Below, one piece after another: positions 16,915-26,707 of a stretch of DNA of 64,000 bases. The notes beneath the pieces are model-generated. The model had not been told where the DNA came from. It was given only the letters and a program-made list of their open reading frames with translations, and did no database searches. The DNA comes from Natronincola peptidivorans (GTDB lineage: Bacteria > Bacillota > Clostridia > Peptostreptococcales > Natronincolaceae), in assembly GCF_900111615.1 (NCBI RefSeq), contig NZ_FOHU01000001.1:337400-401399 (forward strand), written 5' to 3'. Position 1 is the first letter of the stretch. The number at the start of each line of letters is the position of its first letter. Made by a program: the position numbers and the translations under genes.

Positions 16915-18588
16915 CTAGTAATCTATGTCCATGATACCTTCTATTATTTCTTTGAAAATAGGAACTGCTACTTCACCACCTGTGCCGCCTTCTTGTACCA
17001 GTATAGTTATACTATATTTAGGATTTTCTATAGGGTAGTAGCCAGTGAACCAAGCATGAAGAACTGCATTTCCTCTACTGGAGCCCTGGGCTGATCCAGT
17101 TTTTCCAGCAGTTACAGTCGCTAGCTCTTTTATGTTTTTTCCTGTTCCCTCCGTCATAACAGATTCCATTAGTTTTTGTAATTCTATAGATGTTTTTTGT
17201 GATAATACTCTTGAAGCTTCTTTTCTATCAAAGGTATCAAGGGTATCAGAATCTACTAGGATTTCAATCAATAAATTTAACGGTATTTTTACACCTTTAT
17301 TCGCTATAATTTGTGTCATTTGATTGATTTGTAAAGGCGTCACTTCTATATCTCCTTGACCAATGGAGATATTTCCAATAGCAGGTCCTAATAAATTGTT
17401 ACCCTGCGGTAAGTTTCCCTTTTCTTCCTCTGACAATCCAATGTCAACCCTGCTACCCAGCCCTAATTCTTCTGCCATCTCGATAATATTTTTTGCACCT
17501 ATTTTTTGTCCTAACTGGATAAATGTAGAATTGCAGGATTTAGCAAAAGCTTCTTGGAATGATATTTCTTCATTTTCTTCCTGACTATGAGCATTACAGT
17601 TTATTTCCACATTGCCTATTTTTTCAACACCTGCACAATGAAATACATTATCATCGTTAATTATATTATTTTCAATTGCTGCTGCTGCAACTACTATTTT
17701 AAAAATAGAGCCTGGCGGAAAAGTCATCTGTATCGCTTTATTGTATAGTTCATCTCCACTACTTTTTATGTGATCCGCTATGGTGTTAGGATTATAATTG
17801 GGTCTACTTACAAGTCCTAATATTTCTCCAGTTGTTACATTAGAAATAACGACTGCCCCATTCCTATTGTGCTGATCCATTACTTCTTCGGCTACTTTCT
17901 GTATTGAATAATCAATAGTTAATCTTATATCTTTTTGTTTTGTTTCTGTATTGATAACAGAATAGCCCTCTCCTGGTAGAAATCTTTTCCTACCATCCAA
18001 GGTTGCAGTTAGACTCTGAGTAGGATTTCCCATTATGATAGCATCTAATGTCTTTTCAAGACCTGCCATTCCTTTTTTATCTATTTGATTAATATATCCT
18101 AAAGTATGACTCAAAAGAGGATAGTCTTCATACCGTTGTTTTTTACCTATTATAAACAAACCTCTTATTGCTAATGCTCTGCTATCCTTGTAATCTATAT
18201 CTTGAGTTATCGGCATTTCAATTGGAGAACTGGAATGATGGATTCTATTTACTAATTCTTCTTCTTTTTTTTGGGTTATTTCAGATAAAAACCTTATATT
18301 TTCATCATTAATAAAAAATAGCTGTGGAAATACAACGGCTATTTTTTTTTCCTGTCTATCAGTTAACGGTATGTGATTCCGGTCAAAGAGAATACCTCTG
18401 CCACTATCAGTTGGAATAGATATTTGTCTCTGCCTATTAACCTCCATCACAAAAAAATCATGCTGTAGAATTTGTATGTAAAATAATCTCCCCACCAAGA
18501 AAACAATTAGCAGTGTAGAAATTAATCCAATAAACAATAATCTTTTTATGTAAACCGGCTGTTGGTTTTTCTCTTTTGATTTTCTCAT
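16915..18588 (-). CDS. Class B penicillin-binding protein (SpoVD/PbpA-like transpeptidase)
   Basis: A 557-residue peptidoglycan transpeptidase anchored by one N-terminal helix (about 14-38). The PBP dimerisation domain covers roughly 50-215. The transpeptidase motifs are S294-I-F-K297 with the acylated serine, S351-C-N353, and K496-T-G498. It lacks C-terminal PASTA domains, so it is shorter than SpoVD of Bacillus. Context (udk and trhP upstream, sigK downstream) is the same in several clostridia and may imply a role in elongation or cortex synthesis; this cannot be decided from sequence. Followed by a strong terminator. Confidence 0.93.
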   Translation of the reverse strand: MRKSKEKNQQPVYIKRLLFIGLISTLLIVFLVGRLFYIQILQHDFFVMEVNRQRQISIPTDSGRGILFDRNHIPLTDRQEKKIAVVFPQLFFINDENIRFLSEITQKKEEELVNRIHHSSSPIEMPITQDIDYKDSRALAIRGLFIIGKKQRYEDYPLLSHTLGYINQIDKKGMAGLEKTLDAIIMGNPTQSLTATLDGRKRFLPGEGYSVINTETKQKDIRLTIDYSIQKVAEEVMDQHNRNGAVVISNVTTGEILGLVSRPNYNPNTIADHIKSSGDELYNKAIQMTFPPGSIFKIVVAAAAIENNIINDDNVFHCAGVEKIGNVEINCNAHSQEENEEISFQEAFAKSCNSTFIQLGQKIGAKNIIEMAEELGLGSRVDIGLSEEEKGNLPQGNNLLGPAIGNISIGQGDIEVTPLQINQMTQIIANKGVKIPLNLLIEILVDSDTLDTFDRKEASRVLSQKTSIELQKLMESVMTEGTGKNIKELATVTAGKTGSAQGSSRGNAVLHAWFTGYYPIENPKYSITILVQEGGTGGEVAVPIFKEIIEGIMDIDY

Positions 18589-18653
18589 AAAAAACTCCTG
18601 TATTTTTTTTTTATTATCACCAATTATACAGGAGATTAAACCTTTCGTTTTTA

Positions 18654-19292
18654 TTACTTCTTTCTATCAACAATAGATTGAATTTTTGCTACCATAATGT
18701 CTATGGCAACTTGGTTAAATCCTCCTTCAGGAATAATAATATCTGCATACTTTTTATTTGGTTCAACAAATTGAAGGTGTGCAGGTCTTACAGTAGTTAA
18801 ATATTGCTCTATAACAGATTCTAATGTTCTCCCTCTTTCATTAATATCTCTAACAATTCTTCGTATAATTCTTACATCAGCGTCAGTATCTACAAATATC
18901 TTTATATCTAGCATTCCTCTTAAGATAGGATCATCCAATATCATAATACCTTCTAATATAATGATATCTTTAGGCTCAAGAGCTTCTGTCTCATTTTTTC
19001 TTGTATGTTTTTCAAAATCATATATTGGCTTTAATATCGGTCTATTATTTAACAGTGCTTTTAAATGATTTATTAACAGTTCTGTATCAAAGGCTAAAGG
19101 ATGGTCGTAGTTGGTTTTAATTCTTTCTTCAAAGGTCAAATGTGACTGATTCTTGTAATAAGAATCCTGCTGAATGATAGCAATATTTTTCTCTGGTTGA
19201 CTTTTAAAGATAGCTCTGGCAACTGTACTTTTCCCCGATCCCGTCCCCCCGCTTATACCAATGAGAATCGGCCTATTCACTTTCTTCTTCAT
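18654..19292 (-). CDS. udk: Uridine kinase
   Basis: Phosphorylates uridine and cytidine in pyrimidine salvage. The P-loop is [14 protein letters not shown], followed by QQDSYYKN, the Walker B-like [10 protein letters not shown] and the lid region [21 protein letters not shown] 19292 follows AGAAAGGG directly and gives about 212 residues, the usual length; a GTG at 19280 is an alternative with better spacing. Starts further upstream would add only sequence overlapping the preceding gene. The start overlaps the U32 peptidase-family gene by 20 bp, implying translational coupling, as in the trmR-trhP-udk cluster of Bacillus. Confidence 0.94.
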   Translation of the reverse strand: MKKKVNRPILIGISGGTGSGKSTVARAIFKSQPEKNIAIIQQDSYYKNQSHLTFEERIKTNYDHPLAFDTELLINHLKALLNNRPILKPIYDFEKHTRKNETEALEPKDIIILEGIMILDDPILRGMLDIKIFVDTDADVRIIRRIVRDINERGRTLESVIEQYLTTVRPAHLQFVEPNKKYADIIIPEGGFNQVAIDIMVAKIQSIVDRKK

Positions 19293-20514
19293 CCCTTTCT
19301 TTTCTAAGAATATAATATGGTGCAACTTTTTCCTCAATTTTAAACTTAACAATTTGCTTTGGGTGAGGCGCTACTTCTATTTCATTATCCTCTTCATCCC
19401 ACATTTTTTCAATAGTTATTTTTAAGACTTTTTCTTGTGGCCCAATGATTTCTATAGTATCTCCAGCGTAAAAACGGTTTCTTTGTTGAACAGTAGCTAT
19501 TTGAGTTTCCTCGTCATAATCTTTAACAATTCCTATAAAGCTATACCCTCTAACATAGGATTGTTCGCCATAGATATGTGCTTTTTCATCAGGTTTATTC
19601 AAATAGAATCCTGTTGTATAATCTCGATGACTGGCTTTCTTTATTTCCTGTAACAAATCTGTTGTGCATATCCATTTCTCCGGATTGCTGTAGTAGCTAT
19701 CAATTGCCATTCTATAAGCTCTCACAACAGTTGCTACATAAAATGTTGTTTTCATTCTTCCTTCAATTTTCAAACTATAAATGCCTGACTCAATGATTTG
19801 AGGTATATATTCAATCATACATAGATCTTTTGCATTCATAAAATATGTACCTCTTTCATCTTCATAAATCGGCATATATTCCCCCGGTCGCTTTTCTTCA
19901 ACTAAATGATAATTCCATCGACAAGGCTGAGCACATTCTCCTCGATTAGCATCTCGACCAGTCATATAATTACTTAATAAGCATCTTCCCGAGTAGGAAA
20001 TGCACATTGCTCCATGTATAAAAGCTTCTAGCTCTAAGTCTGTAGGTGTATTATCTCTAATTTCCTTTATTTCTTCAAAGGAAAGTTCTCTTGCCATTAC
20101 TACTCTTTTTGCTCCTAGTTTGTGCCAGAAGTTTACAGTTCTAAAATTGGTATTATTAGCTTGCGTACTTATATGTATTTCCATATTAGGCACAGTTTCT
20201 TGAACCAACGAGAAGGTTCCTGGATCGGATATAATAACTGCGTCCACTCCAATTTTTTCTATTTCTTTTAAATAATTTGGTAGTTGTTCCATGTCTTCAT
20301 TATGAGGAATAATATTGGTGGTAATATAAACTTTTGCACCTCTACTATGGGCAAATTCTACCCCTTCTCTTAAACTTTCTAGGGTGAAATTTTTTGCAGC
20401 TGCCCTTAGACCAAATATTTGTCCTCCTACATAAACAGCATCTGCGCCATATATTACTGCAATTTTAAGGCGTTCCAAGTCTCCTGCAGGAGCTAATAGT
20501 TCAACTTTTTGCAT
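19273..20514 (-). CDS. trhP: Peptidase U32 family protein, tRNA hydroxylation protein TrhP
   Basis: A 413-residue protein of the U32 family. Members of the YrrO/TrhP branch are needed, with prephenate, for 5-hydroxyuridine at tRNA position 34 rather than being proven peptidases. The signature is [20 protein letters not shown] followed by GECAQPCRW, which supplies cysteines for an iron-sulfur cluster. The C-terminus is a small beta-barrel ([11 protein letters not shown]). Immediate neighbours are a TrmR-type tRNA methyltransferase and udk, the same order as yrrM-yrrN/O-udk in Bacillus, which supports the tRNA-modification role. Confidence 0.9.
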   Translation of the reverse strand: MQKVELLAPAGDLERLKIAVIYGADAVYVGGQIFGLRAAAKNFTLESLREGVEFAHSRGAKVYITTNIIPHNEDMEQLPNYLKEIEKIGVDAVIISDPGTFSLVQETVPNMEIHISTQANNTNFRTVNFWHKLGAKRVVMARELSFEEIKEIRDNTPTDLELEAFIHGAMCISYSGRCLLSNYMTGRDANRGECAQPCRWNYHLVEEKRPGEYMPIYEDERGTYFMNAKDLCMIEYIPQIIESGIYSLKIEGRMKTTFYVATVVRAYRMAIDSYYSNPEKWICTTDLLQEIKKASHRDYTTGFYLNKPDEKAHIYGEQSYVRGYSFIGIVKDYDEETQIATVQQRNRFYAGDTIEIIGPQEKVLKITIEKMWDEEDNEIEVAPHPKQIVKFKIEEKVAPYYILRKERDEEESE

Positions 20515-20592
20515 GTTAATTCCTCCAACTTTCTATTCTTAGGTATATTGCTTTGAAGTTAATGTAACCAGTATTGAGATGAAGTAATATCC

Positions 20593-21249
20593 CTATGAAT
20601 TTAGTTTCGTTTTATAGCTTATAGCCAAGCCATCTCCTATTGGTATAATTGAAGTATCCAATTGTGGATGGTTACATATGTATTGTAAATATTCCCTCAT
20701 TCTATTGACAATGGTTCTTTTTCTTTTGATAACTAAATTATCATTTACAACCATACCTTTAAACAAAATATTATCAGAAACTAACAAACCACCAACCTCT
20801 AAAAGGTTAATACAGTCTTGCAACATTTCTTTATAGTGTCCCTTTGCACCATCAAGAAATATCAAATCATATTTAGCATCTAAAAAATTTAATACATCTT
20901 GAGCCTCACCCTCAATTATTCGAATATGATGGCTCAGATTAGCCTTTTCAATATTTAATCTTGCCCGTTGTACTCGTTCTTCATCTCTTTCAATAGTAGT
21001 AACAAACCCGCCTTCGCCAGCTGATTGACATAATATTATACTTGAATACCCAATGGCGGTTCCTATTTCTAATATCTTTTTACTTTTTGAAGCCTTTGTC
21101 AATATTTTTAGTAATGCTGCTACTTCTTTTTGTATAATGGGAACATGGTTTTGTGTTGCATAACTTTCTATTTCATTTAATAGTTCTTGTTGTTGGGGCA
21201 ATAATTTTCGAATATATTCTTCCACAGATTCTTCAATAATATAGTTCAC
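20593..21249 (-). CDS. trmR: O-methyltransferase, tRNA 5-hydroxyuridine methyltransferase TrmR
   Basis: A 218-residue SAM-dependent class I methyltransferase of family 3. The SAM-binding motif is ILEIGTAIGYSSI, followed by VTTIERDEERVQRA and the metal-binding YDLIFLDGAKGHY and DNILFKGMV. By family and by position before trhP it should methylate 5-hydroxyuridine at the wobble base to 5-methoxyuridine. Length fits. Moderate-to-high confidence: similar proteins methylate catechols, but the trhP neighbour argues for tRNA. Confidence 0.87.
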   Translation of the reverse strand: MNYIIEESVEEYIRKLLPQQQELLNEIESYATQNHVPIIQKEVAALLKILTKASKSKKILEIGTAIGYSSIILCQSAGEGGFVTTIERDEERVQRARLNIEKANLSHHIRIIEGEAQDVLNFLDAKYDLIFLDGAKGHYKEMLQDCINLLEVGGLLVSDNILFKGMVVNDNLVIKRKRTIVNRMREYLQYICNHPQLDTSIIPIGDGLAISYKTKLNS

Positions 21250-21395
21250 TCAGTACATCTCCCTCATAAATAAATTAATACGTGGTAATACCAAGTATTA
21301 ATGTGTATCCATTATTATTCTGTTTTCTTATATTCTTTCCCATAACTCCTATAGAGCATGTCCCAATTTATCAAATTTTATTATATTATGAATAG

Positions 21396-21434
21396 AAAAA
21401 ATTTACAAGGCAGCTATAAAAAACCACCTTGTAA
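21396..21434 (-). terminator. Terminator after the YlbF-family gene
   Basis: Minus-strand 8-bp stem TTACAAGG/CCTTGTAA (arms 21427-21434 and 21403-21410) followed by ATTTTTTC, 19 bp past the stop codon at 21453. Confidence 0.75.
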
Positions 21435-21452
21435 CTTGTCTTATTTCTATTA

Positions 21453-21794
21453 TTATAAACCATCAATATCTAGTTCTAATGCATCTCCTAGAATTTTATA
21501 TATATCTCCCATCATCTGTGTTAATTTATACTCTGCATGGATAAATTCTGCTATTAGCGGATTTTGCATTAATGTATTATGGAGATTCTGCAATTCTTTC
21601 ATTTTACTTTCCTCAACCTCCTGCCCCATCATTTGAAGACCTTGAATCTCTATTTGGCGCTTTCTAAAATCTTCAATCATGGTTTTGTTTTGTGGGTTTT
21701 CCTTCACTCTCTTTTCCAATTTTTTATAGTCTTGGTATTGGTTGCTTCCTTTTAATGAATTTGCCAACTGATGAGCATCATCATAAACATTCAT
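21453..21794 (-). CDS. YlbF/YmcA family protein
   Basis: A 113-residue all-helical protein with the features of the YlbF/YmcA family: an N-terminal YDDAHQLANSLKGSNQYQDY segment, a central amphipathic helix (MIEDFRKRQIEIQGLQMMGQ) and a C-terminal HAEYKLTQMMGDIYKIL. In Bacillus, YlbF, YmcA and YaaT form the RicAFT complex that assists RNase Y processing and sporulation/biofilm decisions. Only one member is visible here. Its location near the ribonuclease J gene is suggestive but not evidence of partnership. Confidence 0.85.
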   Translation of the reverse strand: MNVYDDAHQLANSLKGSNQYQDYKKLEKRVKENPQNKTMIEDFRKRQIEIQGLQMMGQEVEESKMKELQNLHNTLMQNPLIAEFIHAEYKLTQMMGDIYKILGDALELDIDGL

Positions 21795-21894
21795 TGTATA
21801 CCTCCTATCATTTAATCATGACTATTATAGACATCATTATATTTGTATGCGTTAAACTTATTTCTAGCTATAATTTAGTACTTTTTTATGTTTT

Positions 21895-22494
21895 CTATTT
21901 TAATATAATCATAAGGGTGGGTACAAGAATTGGAACTAATGAAGAAAGTGCTACGCCAGTTATAAAGGCAATAACAGCTATATTTCCATCAGTAGATCTT
22001 GAGATAACTGGTAATGTCGTATCCATTGCTGTAGCCCCTGCTGGTGCAATTGCTTCCAATCTACCAATATATTTTGCAATGAAAGGTATACTAATAAGTG
22101 CAATAACTTCTCTAGAAATATTAGTGATAAAAGCTAATGCTCCTAGCTCTGCACTATGCTTTGACAATTCAATGGCCGATAAGGAATACCAGCCAAAACC
22201 GGCTCCAATTGCACCTGCTTCATTTATAGGTAGTCCAAGAAGTAAACCCCCTAGAATTGCACCACTAATACTTCCTATTGCAACCATCAATGGTACTAAT
22301 AATACTTTAAAACCCATTTTCTTTATTTTTTTTAAGATATTACCTTGCTTTCCTATATCAATTCCTACAAAAAATAGTAATAAACATAGTCCAATGTCTA
22401 TCATTATACCCATATAGGCTTCAGCAGCTTGGGGAAATACAAAAATGCCGATAATAATACCTAATGCAACTGAAAGGATGATTCTACCCGTCAT
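21895..22494 (-). CDS. lysO: LysO-family transporter, C-terminal part (split gene)
   Basis: A 199-residue membrane protein with about six helices matching the C-terminal two thirds of LysO (DUF340), the lysine exporter that is a single chain of about 300 residues in E. coli. Signature-like stretches are FFVGIDIGKQG and GFGWYSLSAIELSKHS. Its start overlaps the stop of the N-terminal half by 11 bp, so the two halves are translated together and probably form one transporter. Such split LysO genes occur in clostridia and are not necessarily mutational. Confidence 0.85.
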   Translation of the reverse strand: MTGRIILSVALGIIIGIFVFPQAAEAYMGIMIDIGLCLLLFFVGIDIGKQGNILKKIKKMGFKVLLVPLMVAIGSISGAILGGLLLGLPINEAGAIGAGFGWYSLSAIELSKHSAELGALAFITNISREVIALISIPFIAKYIGRLEAIAPAGATAMDTTLPVISRSTDGNIAVIAFITGVALSSLVPILVPTLMIILK

Positions 22495-22795
22495 TTTCTA
22501 CCCCTTCTTCCTCTGTTGTTATCGTCTTTGCTACAAGTTTTACCATTAGGATGCTAAATATAATTGAGAAAACTGCAAGTACAACTGATTGATATCCTAT
22601 TACACCAAAGTATTTTATAACATTATCATCTACTCCTATATTTATTCCCATAATAAACAGTAATAAAAATAAAGCATAGTTTTGAATATCTCCTATATTT
22701 TTTGACAAAAAATCATTTAATAGATTTTTGTAACCAATATATGCTCCTAATAATAGGATGACTAGATAAAGTAAAATATTCAATATATGTCCCAC
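22484..22795 (-). CDS. lysO: LysO-family transporter, N-terminal part (split gene)
   Basis: A 103-residue protein with three hydrophobic helices and the stretch LLLFIMGINIGVDDNVI, corresponding to the N-terminal portion of LysO. It ends in a charged tail (KTITTEEEGVENDG) and overlaps the C-terminal half-gene by 11 bp in a different frame. The charged hydrophilic end suggests a genuine C-terminus rather than a recent frameshift. It is taken to be one chain of a two-part lysine or amino-acid exporter. Confidence 0.82.
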   Translation of the reverse strand: MGHILNILLYLVILLLGAYIGYKNLLNDFLSKNIGDIQNYALFLLLFIMGINIGVDDNVIKYFGVIGYQSVVLAVFSIIFSILMVKLVAKTITTEEEGVENDG

Positions 22796-22852
22796 CTTTC
22801 AGCTATTCAAGATTCTAATATCTATCTTTTTTGTTTTAATACGGTATATATT

Positions 22853-22888
22853 GAAACTCACCATTCTTAAAGTAAGTAGGTGAGTTTC
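22853..22888 (-). terminator. Hairpin after ribonuclease J gene
   Basis: Perfect 10-bp stem GAAACTCACC/GGTGAGTTTC (22853-22888), 8 bp beyond the rnjA stop. The T tract on the minus strand is weak (AATATATACC), so it may act mainly as a 3'-end stabiliser. Confidence 0.6.
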
Positions 22889-22896
22889 AGCTTATC

Positions 22897-24561
22897 TTAT
22901 ACTTCCATTATCACTGGTAAAATCATTGGTCTACGTTTTGTTTTTGTATATAGGAAATCCTTTAGTACATCTCTAATAGAGCTTTTTAAAACTGACCATT
23001 CTCTTGTGTTTTGCTGTTCGCACATATCTAATGCACTTTTAACCACCTGCTTAGCTTCTACTATCAAATCTTCAGATTCTCTTACATAAACAAATCCACG
23101 AGAAATAATATCTGGGCCAGCTGCAATTTTTCCATTTTCCTTTGTTAATGTAACAACGACAACCATTAGTCCATCCTCAGCTAAATGCTTTCGGTCTCTT
23201 AAAACAATATTTCCAACGTCTCCTACACCTAAACCGTCTACTAATACATGACCAGAAGGAACATTGCCGGCTAACTTAGCATAGTCCTTTGTAATTTCAA
23301 CAACATTACCATTCTGTATAGTAAAGATATTTTCTTTTGGCATTCCTAGATTTTCTGCTAATTTTGCATGCTGTTTCAAATGTCTATATTCTCCGTGAAC
23401 CGGTATAAAATACTTTGGATTTGCTAGACGATGCATTAGCTTCAATTCTTCTTGACAAGCATGTCCTGAAACATGTACTTCAGCTAAGCTTTCGTAAATT
23501 ACATCTGCACCTTTTTCAAATAATTGATTAATCACTCTACTTACTGTTTTTTCATTACCTGGAATAGGCGTTGCGGAAATCACCACCGTATCTCCTGCAC
23601 GTATATCTAATTTCCTATGGTCAGAGGTTGCCATTCTTGATAAACCTGCCATAGCTTCTCCTTGGCTGCCTGTAGTAATGATTACTATCTCATGATCATC
23701 GTATTTATCTATATCATTTACATCTATAATCAATCCTTCAGGTACCGTCAATGCACCAAGCTCTTGAGCTACAGAGGATACATTTACCATACTTCTTCCC
23801 GATATAACAATCTTTCTATTATGTTTATATGCTGCATTAACTATTTGTTGTATTCTATGAACATTAGATGCAAAGGTTGCAACAATGATTCTACTTTTTG
23901 TTCCTCCAAATATATTCTCAAAAGTTATACCAACATTTTTTTCTGACATAGTGGTTCCTGGACGTTCAACATTGGTGCTATCTGCTAACATCAATAATAT
24001 ACCTTTTTTGCCTAGTTCTGCAATTCTTTGCAAATCAATCATTTCTTCATCAATTGGTGTATAATCAATTTTAAAGTCTCCTGTGTGTAAAATCACACCT
24101 AATGATGTGTGTATAGCTATTGCGCATGCATCTGGAATACTATGACTGCTCTTTATATACTCAACTTCAAAAGGACCTAATTGAATTGTTGTGCCAGCAT
24201 CTACTCTCTGCAGGTGAACATCTGTAAGCTTATGTTCCTTCAGTTTTACTTCTACTAATCCTAAAGTAAGTCGTGTTCCATATACGGGTACATTTATCTT
24301 CTTTAGTACATAAGGTAGCGCCCCTATATGATCTTCATGACCATGGGTTAGTACGATAGCCTTAATTTTATCTTTATTCTTCTCGATATATGTGATATCA
24401 GGAATAACAATATCTATTCCTAACATTTCGTCCTCTGGAAAACTTAAGCCACAATCTACGATAATCATTTCATCTCGATATTCAATAACCGTCATATTTT
24501 TGCCAATTTCCTTTAGACCACCTAATGGTACTACTCTAATTTTTGTTGGTTTTCTACCCAA
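22897..24561 (-). CDS. rnjA: Ribonuclease J
   Basis: A 554-residue metallo-beta-lactamase/beta-CASP nuclease with 5'-3' exonuclease and endonuclease activity, the core of Gram-positive RNA decay. The zinc motif is THGHEDHIGALPY (about residue 75), further metal ligands are in SHSIPDACA and HTGDFKIDYTP, and the beta-CASP motifs include GSQGEAMAGLSRMA and HVSGHACQEEL. The C-terminal domain is complete. Length matches RNase J. Starts with MGRKPTKIRVVPLGG, the common family beginning. Confidence 0.96.
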   Translation of the reverse strand: MGRKPTKIRVVPLGGLKEIGKNMTVIEYRDEMIIVDCGLSFPEDEMLGIDIVIPDITYIEKNKDKIKAIVLTHGHEDHIGALPYVLKKINVPVYGTRLTLGLVEVKLKEHKLTDVHLQRVDAGTTIQLGPFEVEYIKSSHSIPDACAIAIHTSLGVILHTGDFKIDYTPIDEEMIDLQRIAELGKKGILLMLADSTNVERPGTTMSEKNVGITFENIFGGTKSRIIVATFASNVHRIQQIVNAAYKHNRKIVISGRSMVNVSSVAQELGALTVPEGLIIDVNDIDKYDDHEIVIITTGSQGEAMAGLSRMATSDHRKLDIRAGDTVVISATPIPGNEKTVSRVINQLFEKGADVIYESLAEVHVSGHACQEELKLMHRLANPKYFIPVHGEYRHLKQHAKLAENLGMPKENIFTIQNGNVVEITKDYAKLAGNVPSGHVLVDGLGVGDVGNIVLRDRKHLAEDGLMVVVVTLTKENGKIAAGPDIISRGFVYVRESEDLIVEAKQVVKSALDMCEQQNTREWSVLKSSIRDVLKDFLYTKTKRRPMILPVIMEV

Positions 24562-24761
24562 AAATAATCACTCCTTTTATTTCTACATAAATTTTTGTAT
24601 TATTACTTGCATCCGTACATTGATACTTATTTTTTCCCACAACAAACATATATTAAAATTACTATTATACACTACTCTTTAATCAAATAAATAATAGATA
24701 TATGTATTTTAACCTAAAGGTTTTACTTTTAAAAGTTAATTTAAAAAATAAACATAGATAA

Positions 24762-24785
24762 AGCCTTGCAGAAATCCGCAAGACT
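24762..24785 (-). terminator. Terminator at the end of the Fur-family gene
   Basis: Minus-strand 8-bp stem AGTCTTGC/GCAAGGCT (one wobble) that starts within the stop codon and is followed by TTATCT. The T tract is short. Confidence 0.55.
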
Positions 24786-25218
24786 ATTTACATTTAGAAC
24801 AAATGCCGAAAAATTTAACTTTATGATCTTTTATATGAAAATCATGATTTTTTTCGATTTCTTCCTCTAATTGTTCTAATAAGTCAATTTCTACTTCTGT
24901 TATGCTGCCACAATTTTGACAAATCAAATGGTGATGTTGATGGTCATCTTCATGAGTATTAAATTCATATCTACTGCAGCCATCATCAAGATTTATTTTT
25001 AAAATTACTTCCATTTCATCTAGTAATTGTAATGTTCTATATACAGTTGCTAAACCAATTTCTGGACATTTTTCTTTTACTAAATCATATATTTCTTCAG
25101 TATTTAAGTGTTTACCTTGACTATCAATAATAACATCTAGTGTAGCTCTTCTTTGAGGGGTAAGCTTGTATCCTTTTTCTTTTAATTTTTCTTTCATCAG
25201 TTCTACTACATTCTCCAC
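24784..25218 (-). CDS. Fur-family metalloregulator
   Basis: A winged-helix repressor of about 144 residues. The DNA-binding domain has KLTPQRRATLDVI and GLATVYRTLQLLDEM; the dimerisation domain has the histidine-rich HEDDHQHHHLICQNCG site and a second C-x2-C (CSKC), which form the regulatory and structural metal sites. Sequence alone does not tell Fur from PerR or Zur. The GTG at 25218 is preferred because GAAGGTGG stands five bases upstream; the ATG at 25239 has no such site. Neighbour genes (sfsA, rnjA) do not identify the regulon. Confidence 0.9.
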   Translation of the reverse strand: MENVVELMKEKLKEKGYKLTPQRRATLDVIIDSQGKHLNTEEIYDLVKEKCPEIGLATVYRTLQLLDEMEVILKINLDDGCSRYEFNTHEDDHQHHHLICQNCGSITEVEIDLLEQLEEEIEKNHDFHIKDHKVKFFGICSKCK

Positions 25219-25383
25219 AATACCACCTTCATTTCTCAAATAATAATACTTTTCAAGTAATAGTATAATCTATTTATTATTTTTTGTCAATCTTTTCTAA
25301 TTATTATTTGTTGTGATTTTTTTTTAAAAGTATAAAGCTCTTCCCTCTACACTTACTTAGGATAGGCGAGAACTTTTTAATTA

Positions 25384-25423
25384 GGTGAAGTAGAGTTTCT
25401 ATGAGATTCTTCTCTATTTCACC
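25384..25423. repeat. Inverted repeat between sfsA and the Fur-family gene
   Basis: A 12-bp stem GGTGAAGTAGAG/CTCTATTTCACC with one G.U pair and a 16-base loop. No T tract follows on either strand. It may mark the 3' end of sfsA or be an operator; the sequence does not match a Fur box that I recognise. Confidence 0.5.
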
Positions 25424-25445
25424 CTTCTAATACACCTTCATTTCA

Positions 25446-26144
25446 TTAAAAAATTATTTTTAACCTCTCCTTTAATGCTATTGAATCTATAGTAACATCG
25501 CAACTATAACCATAAAACTCAACACCTTCTGTTTTTGCTAATGCTACTGCTTCAGCAAAGGCTTTGTCCATTTCCTCGTTAGGGGTAAATAGTCTTGAGT
25601 CAGCTCTCTGCACAATAAAAAAAACCGCTGCTCTAAAACCCTGTTTTTTAGCTTCTATAAGCTCTAAAATATGCCTTCTTCCACGCTCAGTGGGTGCGTC
25701 AGGAAAAGATGCTATTTTATTTTCCTTAACTAGGGTTACACACTTGGCTTCGATCAATGCTGATTCCTTTTCATTTGAGAGAGAGAAGTCAAATTTGCTA
25801 TTTCCAAAAGTGACTTCTCTTTTAACATGATTAAAATCTTCAAAATATGGAACGGCCTTTTCTATAAAAGCTCTCTGCAAGAGGGAATTAGGTAGCTTTG
25901 AATCAATAGAAACTAGTATATCCTCCTTATATACCATGAGCAGGTCATACTTCGTCTTTCTATGAGGCTCATTTATTTCTCTTAAAATCACCTTTGCTCC
26001 AGTGGTTAACAGCTCCTTCATTCTACCAGTATTAGCTACGTGTGCTATCTCTAATTGATTATTGATGTTAACTTCTGCAATAAACCTATTTACTCGACGT
26101 AGAAAAATTCCTATTATTTTATTACCTTCAATATTTATTTTCAT
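25446..26144 (-). CDS. sfsA: DNA/RNA nuclease SfsA
   Basis: A protein of about 232 residues with an N-terminal OB-like domain and a C-terminal PD-(D/E)xK nuclease-like domain. Diagnostic stretches are FLRRVNRFIAEV, ANTGRMKELL, the nuclease core SALIEAKCVTLV and FPDAPTERGRRHILEL. First described as a sugar fermentation stimulation gene in E. coli, the family is now regarded as a nuclease. ATG 26144 has AAGAAGGTG six bases upstream; the GTG at 26153 lacks one. Transcribed divergently from the membrane protein at 26255. Confidence 0.93.
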   Translation of the reverse strand: MKINIEGNKIIGIFLRRVNRFIAEVNINNQLEIAHVANTGRMKELLTTGAKVILREINEPHRKTKYDLLMVYKEDILVSIDSKLPNSLLQRAFIEKAVPYFEDFNHVKREVTFGNSKFDFSLSNEKESALIEAKCVTLVKENKIASFPDAPTERGRRHILELIEAKKQGFRAAVFFIVQRADSRLFTPNEEMDKAFAEAVALAKTEGVEFYGYSCDVTIDSIALKERLKIIF

Positions 26145-26254
26145 AATTTTCACCTTCTTTAGTTATACTAAAGCTATATAATATTATTTCCATATTTATA
26201 GATATATTTCTTATTTGTCTTAGAAAATATTTATTATTTTAGGGGGTACCTATT

Positions 26255-26707
26255 GTGAAAAATAATTATTATCTCTTTTTAAATATGATTCACGGACTTT
26301 TCTTAGGTTTTATCCTAGGAATGACACTTTCTATTTTAGCTCTTGAGTTTTTACCAGAAATACAATCTATTCTCCATCCTGCCTATATCTATCCAATTTT
26401 TTCTGTTTTAGGAGCTATCATAGGCTACATTAAGGGCATCAAAAATTATAGACGCTTTCTAAACCCCTTATTTTCTACTGGTGGTACCATAATATTCCCT
26501 GTTGCTGTCATTGCATTATTATATTTTTTCTTAGGCTTTGACCGTTTGTTAGCACTTCCTCCAATTGTTTTTAAATCTGGTGTTGGTTTAAGAGGAATGG
26601 ACACTCGCCTAAGTAGTTATATTTTTACATTTTTAGGATCAGCTAGCTTTTTTGGTGCATTAATTTCAAGTTTTTCTATTAATAAAAAAAATAGATGGAC
26701 CTATTAA
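26255..26707 (+). CDS. Small integral membrane protein of unknown function
   Basis: A 150-residue protein with four predicted membrane helices (about 8-30, 43-62, 75-95 and 122-142) and a short basic tail (KKNRW). GTG 26255 is the start, with AGGGGG eight bases before it. I recognise no family. It is the only plus-strand gene in a long minus-strand block, divergent from sfsA. Its stop codon lies in the loop of the bidirectional terminator at 26689-26722, so the last codons form one arm of the stem. Confidence 0.75.
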   Translation: MKNNYYLFLNMIHGLFLGFILGMTLSILALEFLPEIQSILHPAYIYPIFSVLGAIIGYIKGIKNYRRFLNPLFSTGGTIIFPVAVIALLYFFLGFDRLLALPPIVFKSGVGLRGMDTRLSSYIFTFLGSASFFGALISSFSINKKNRWTY

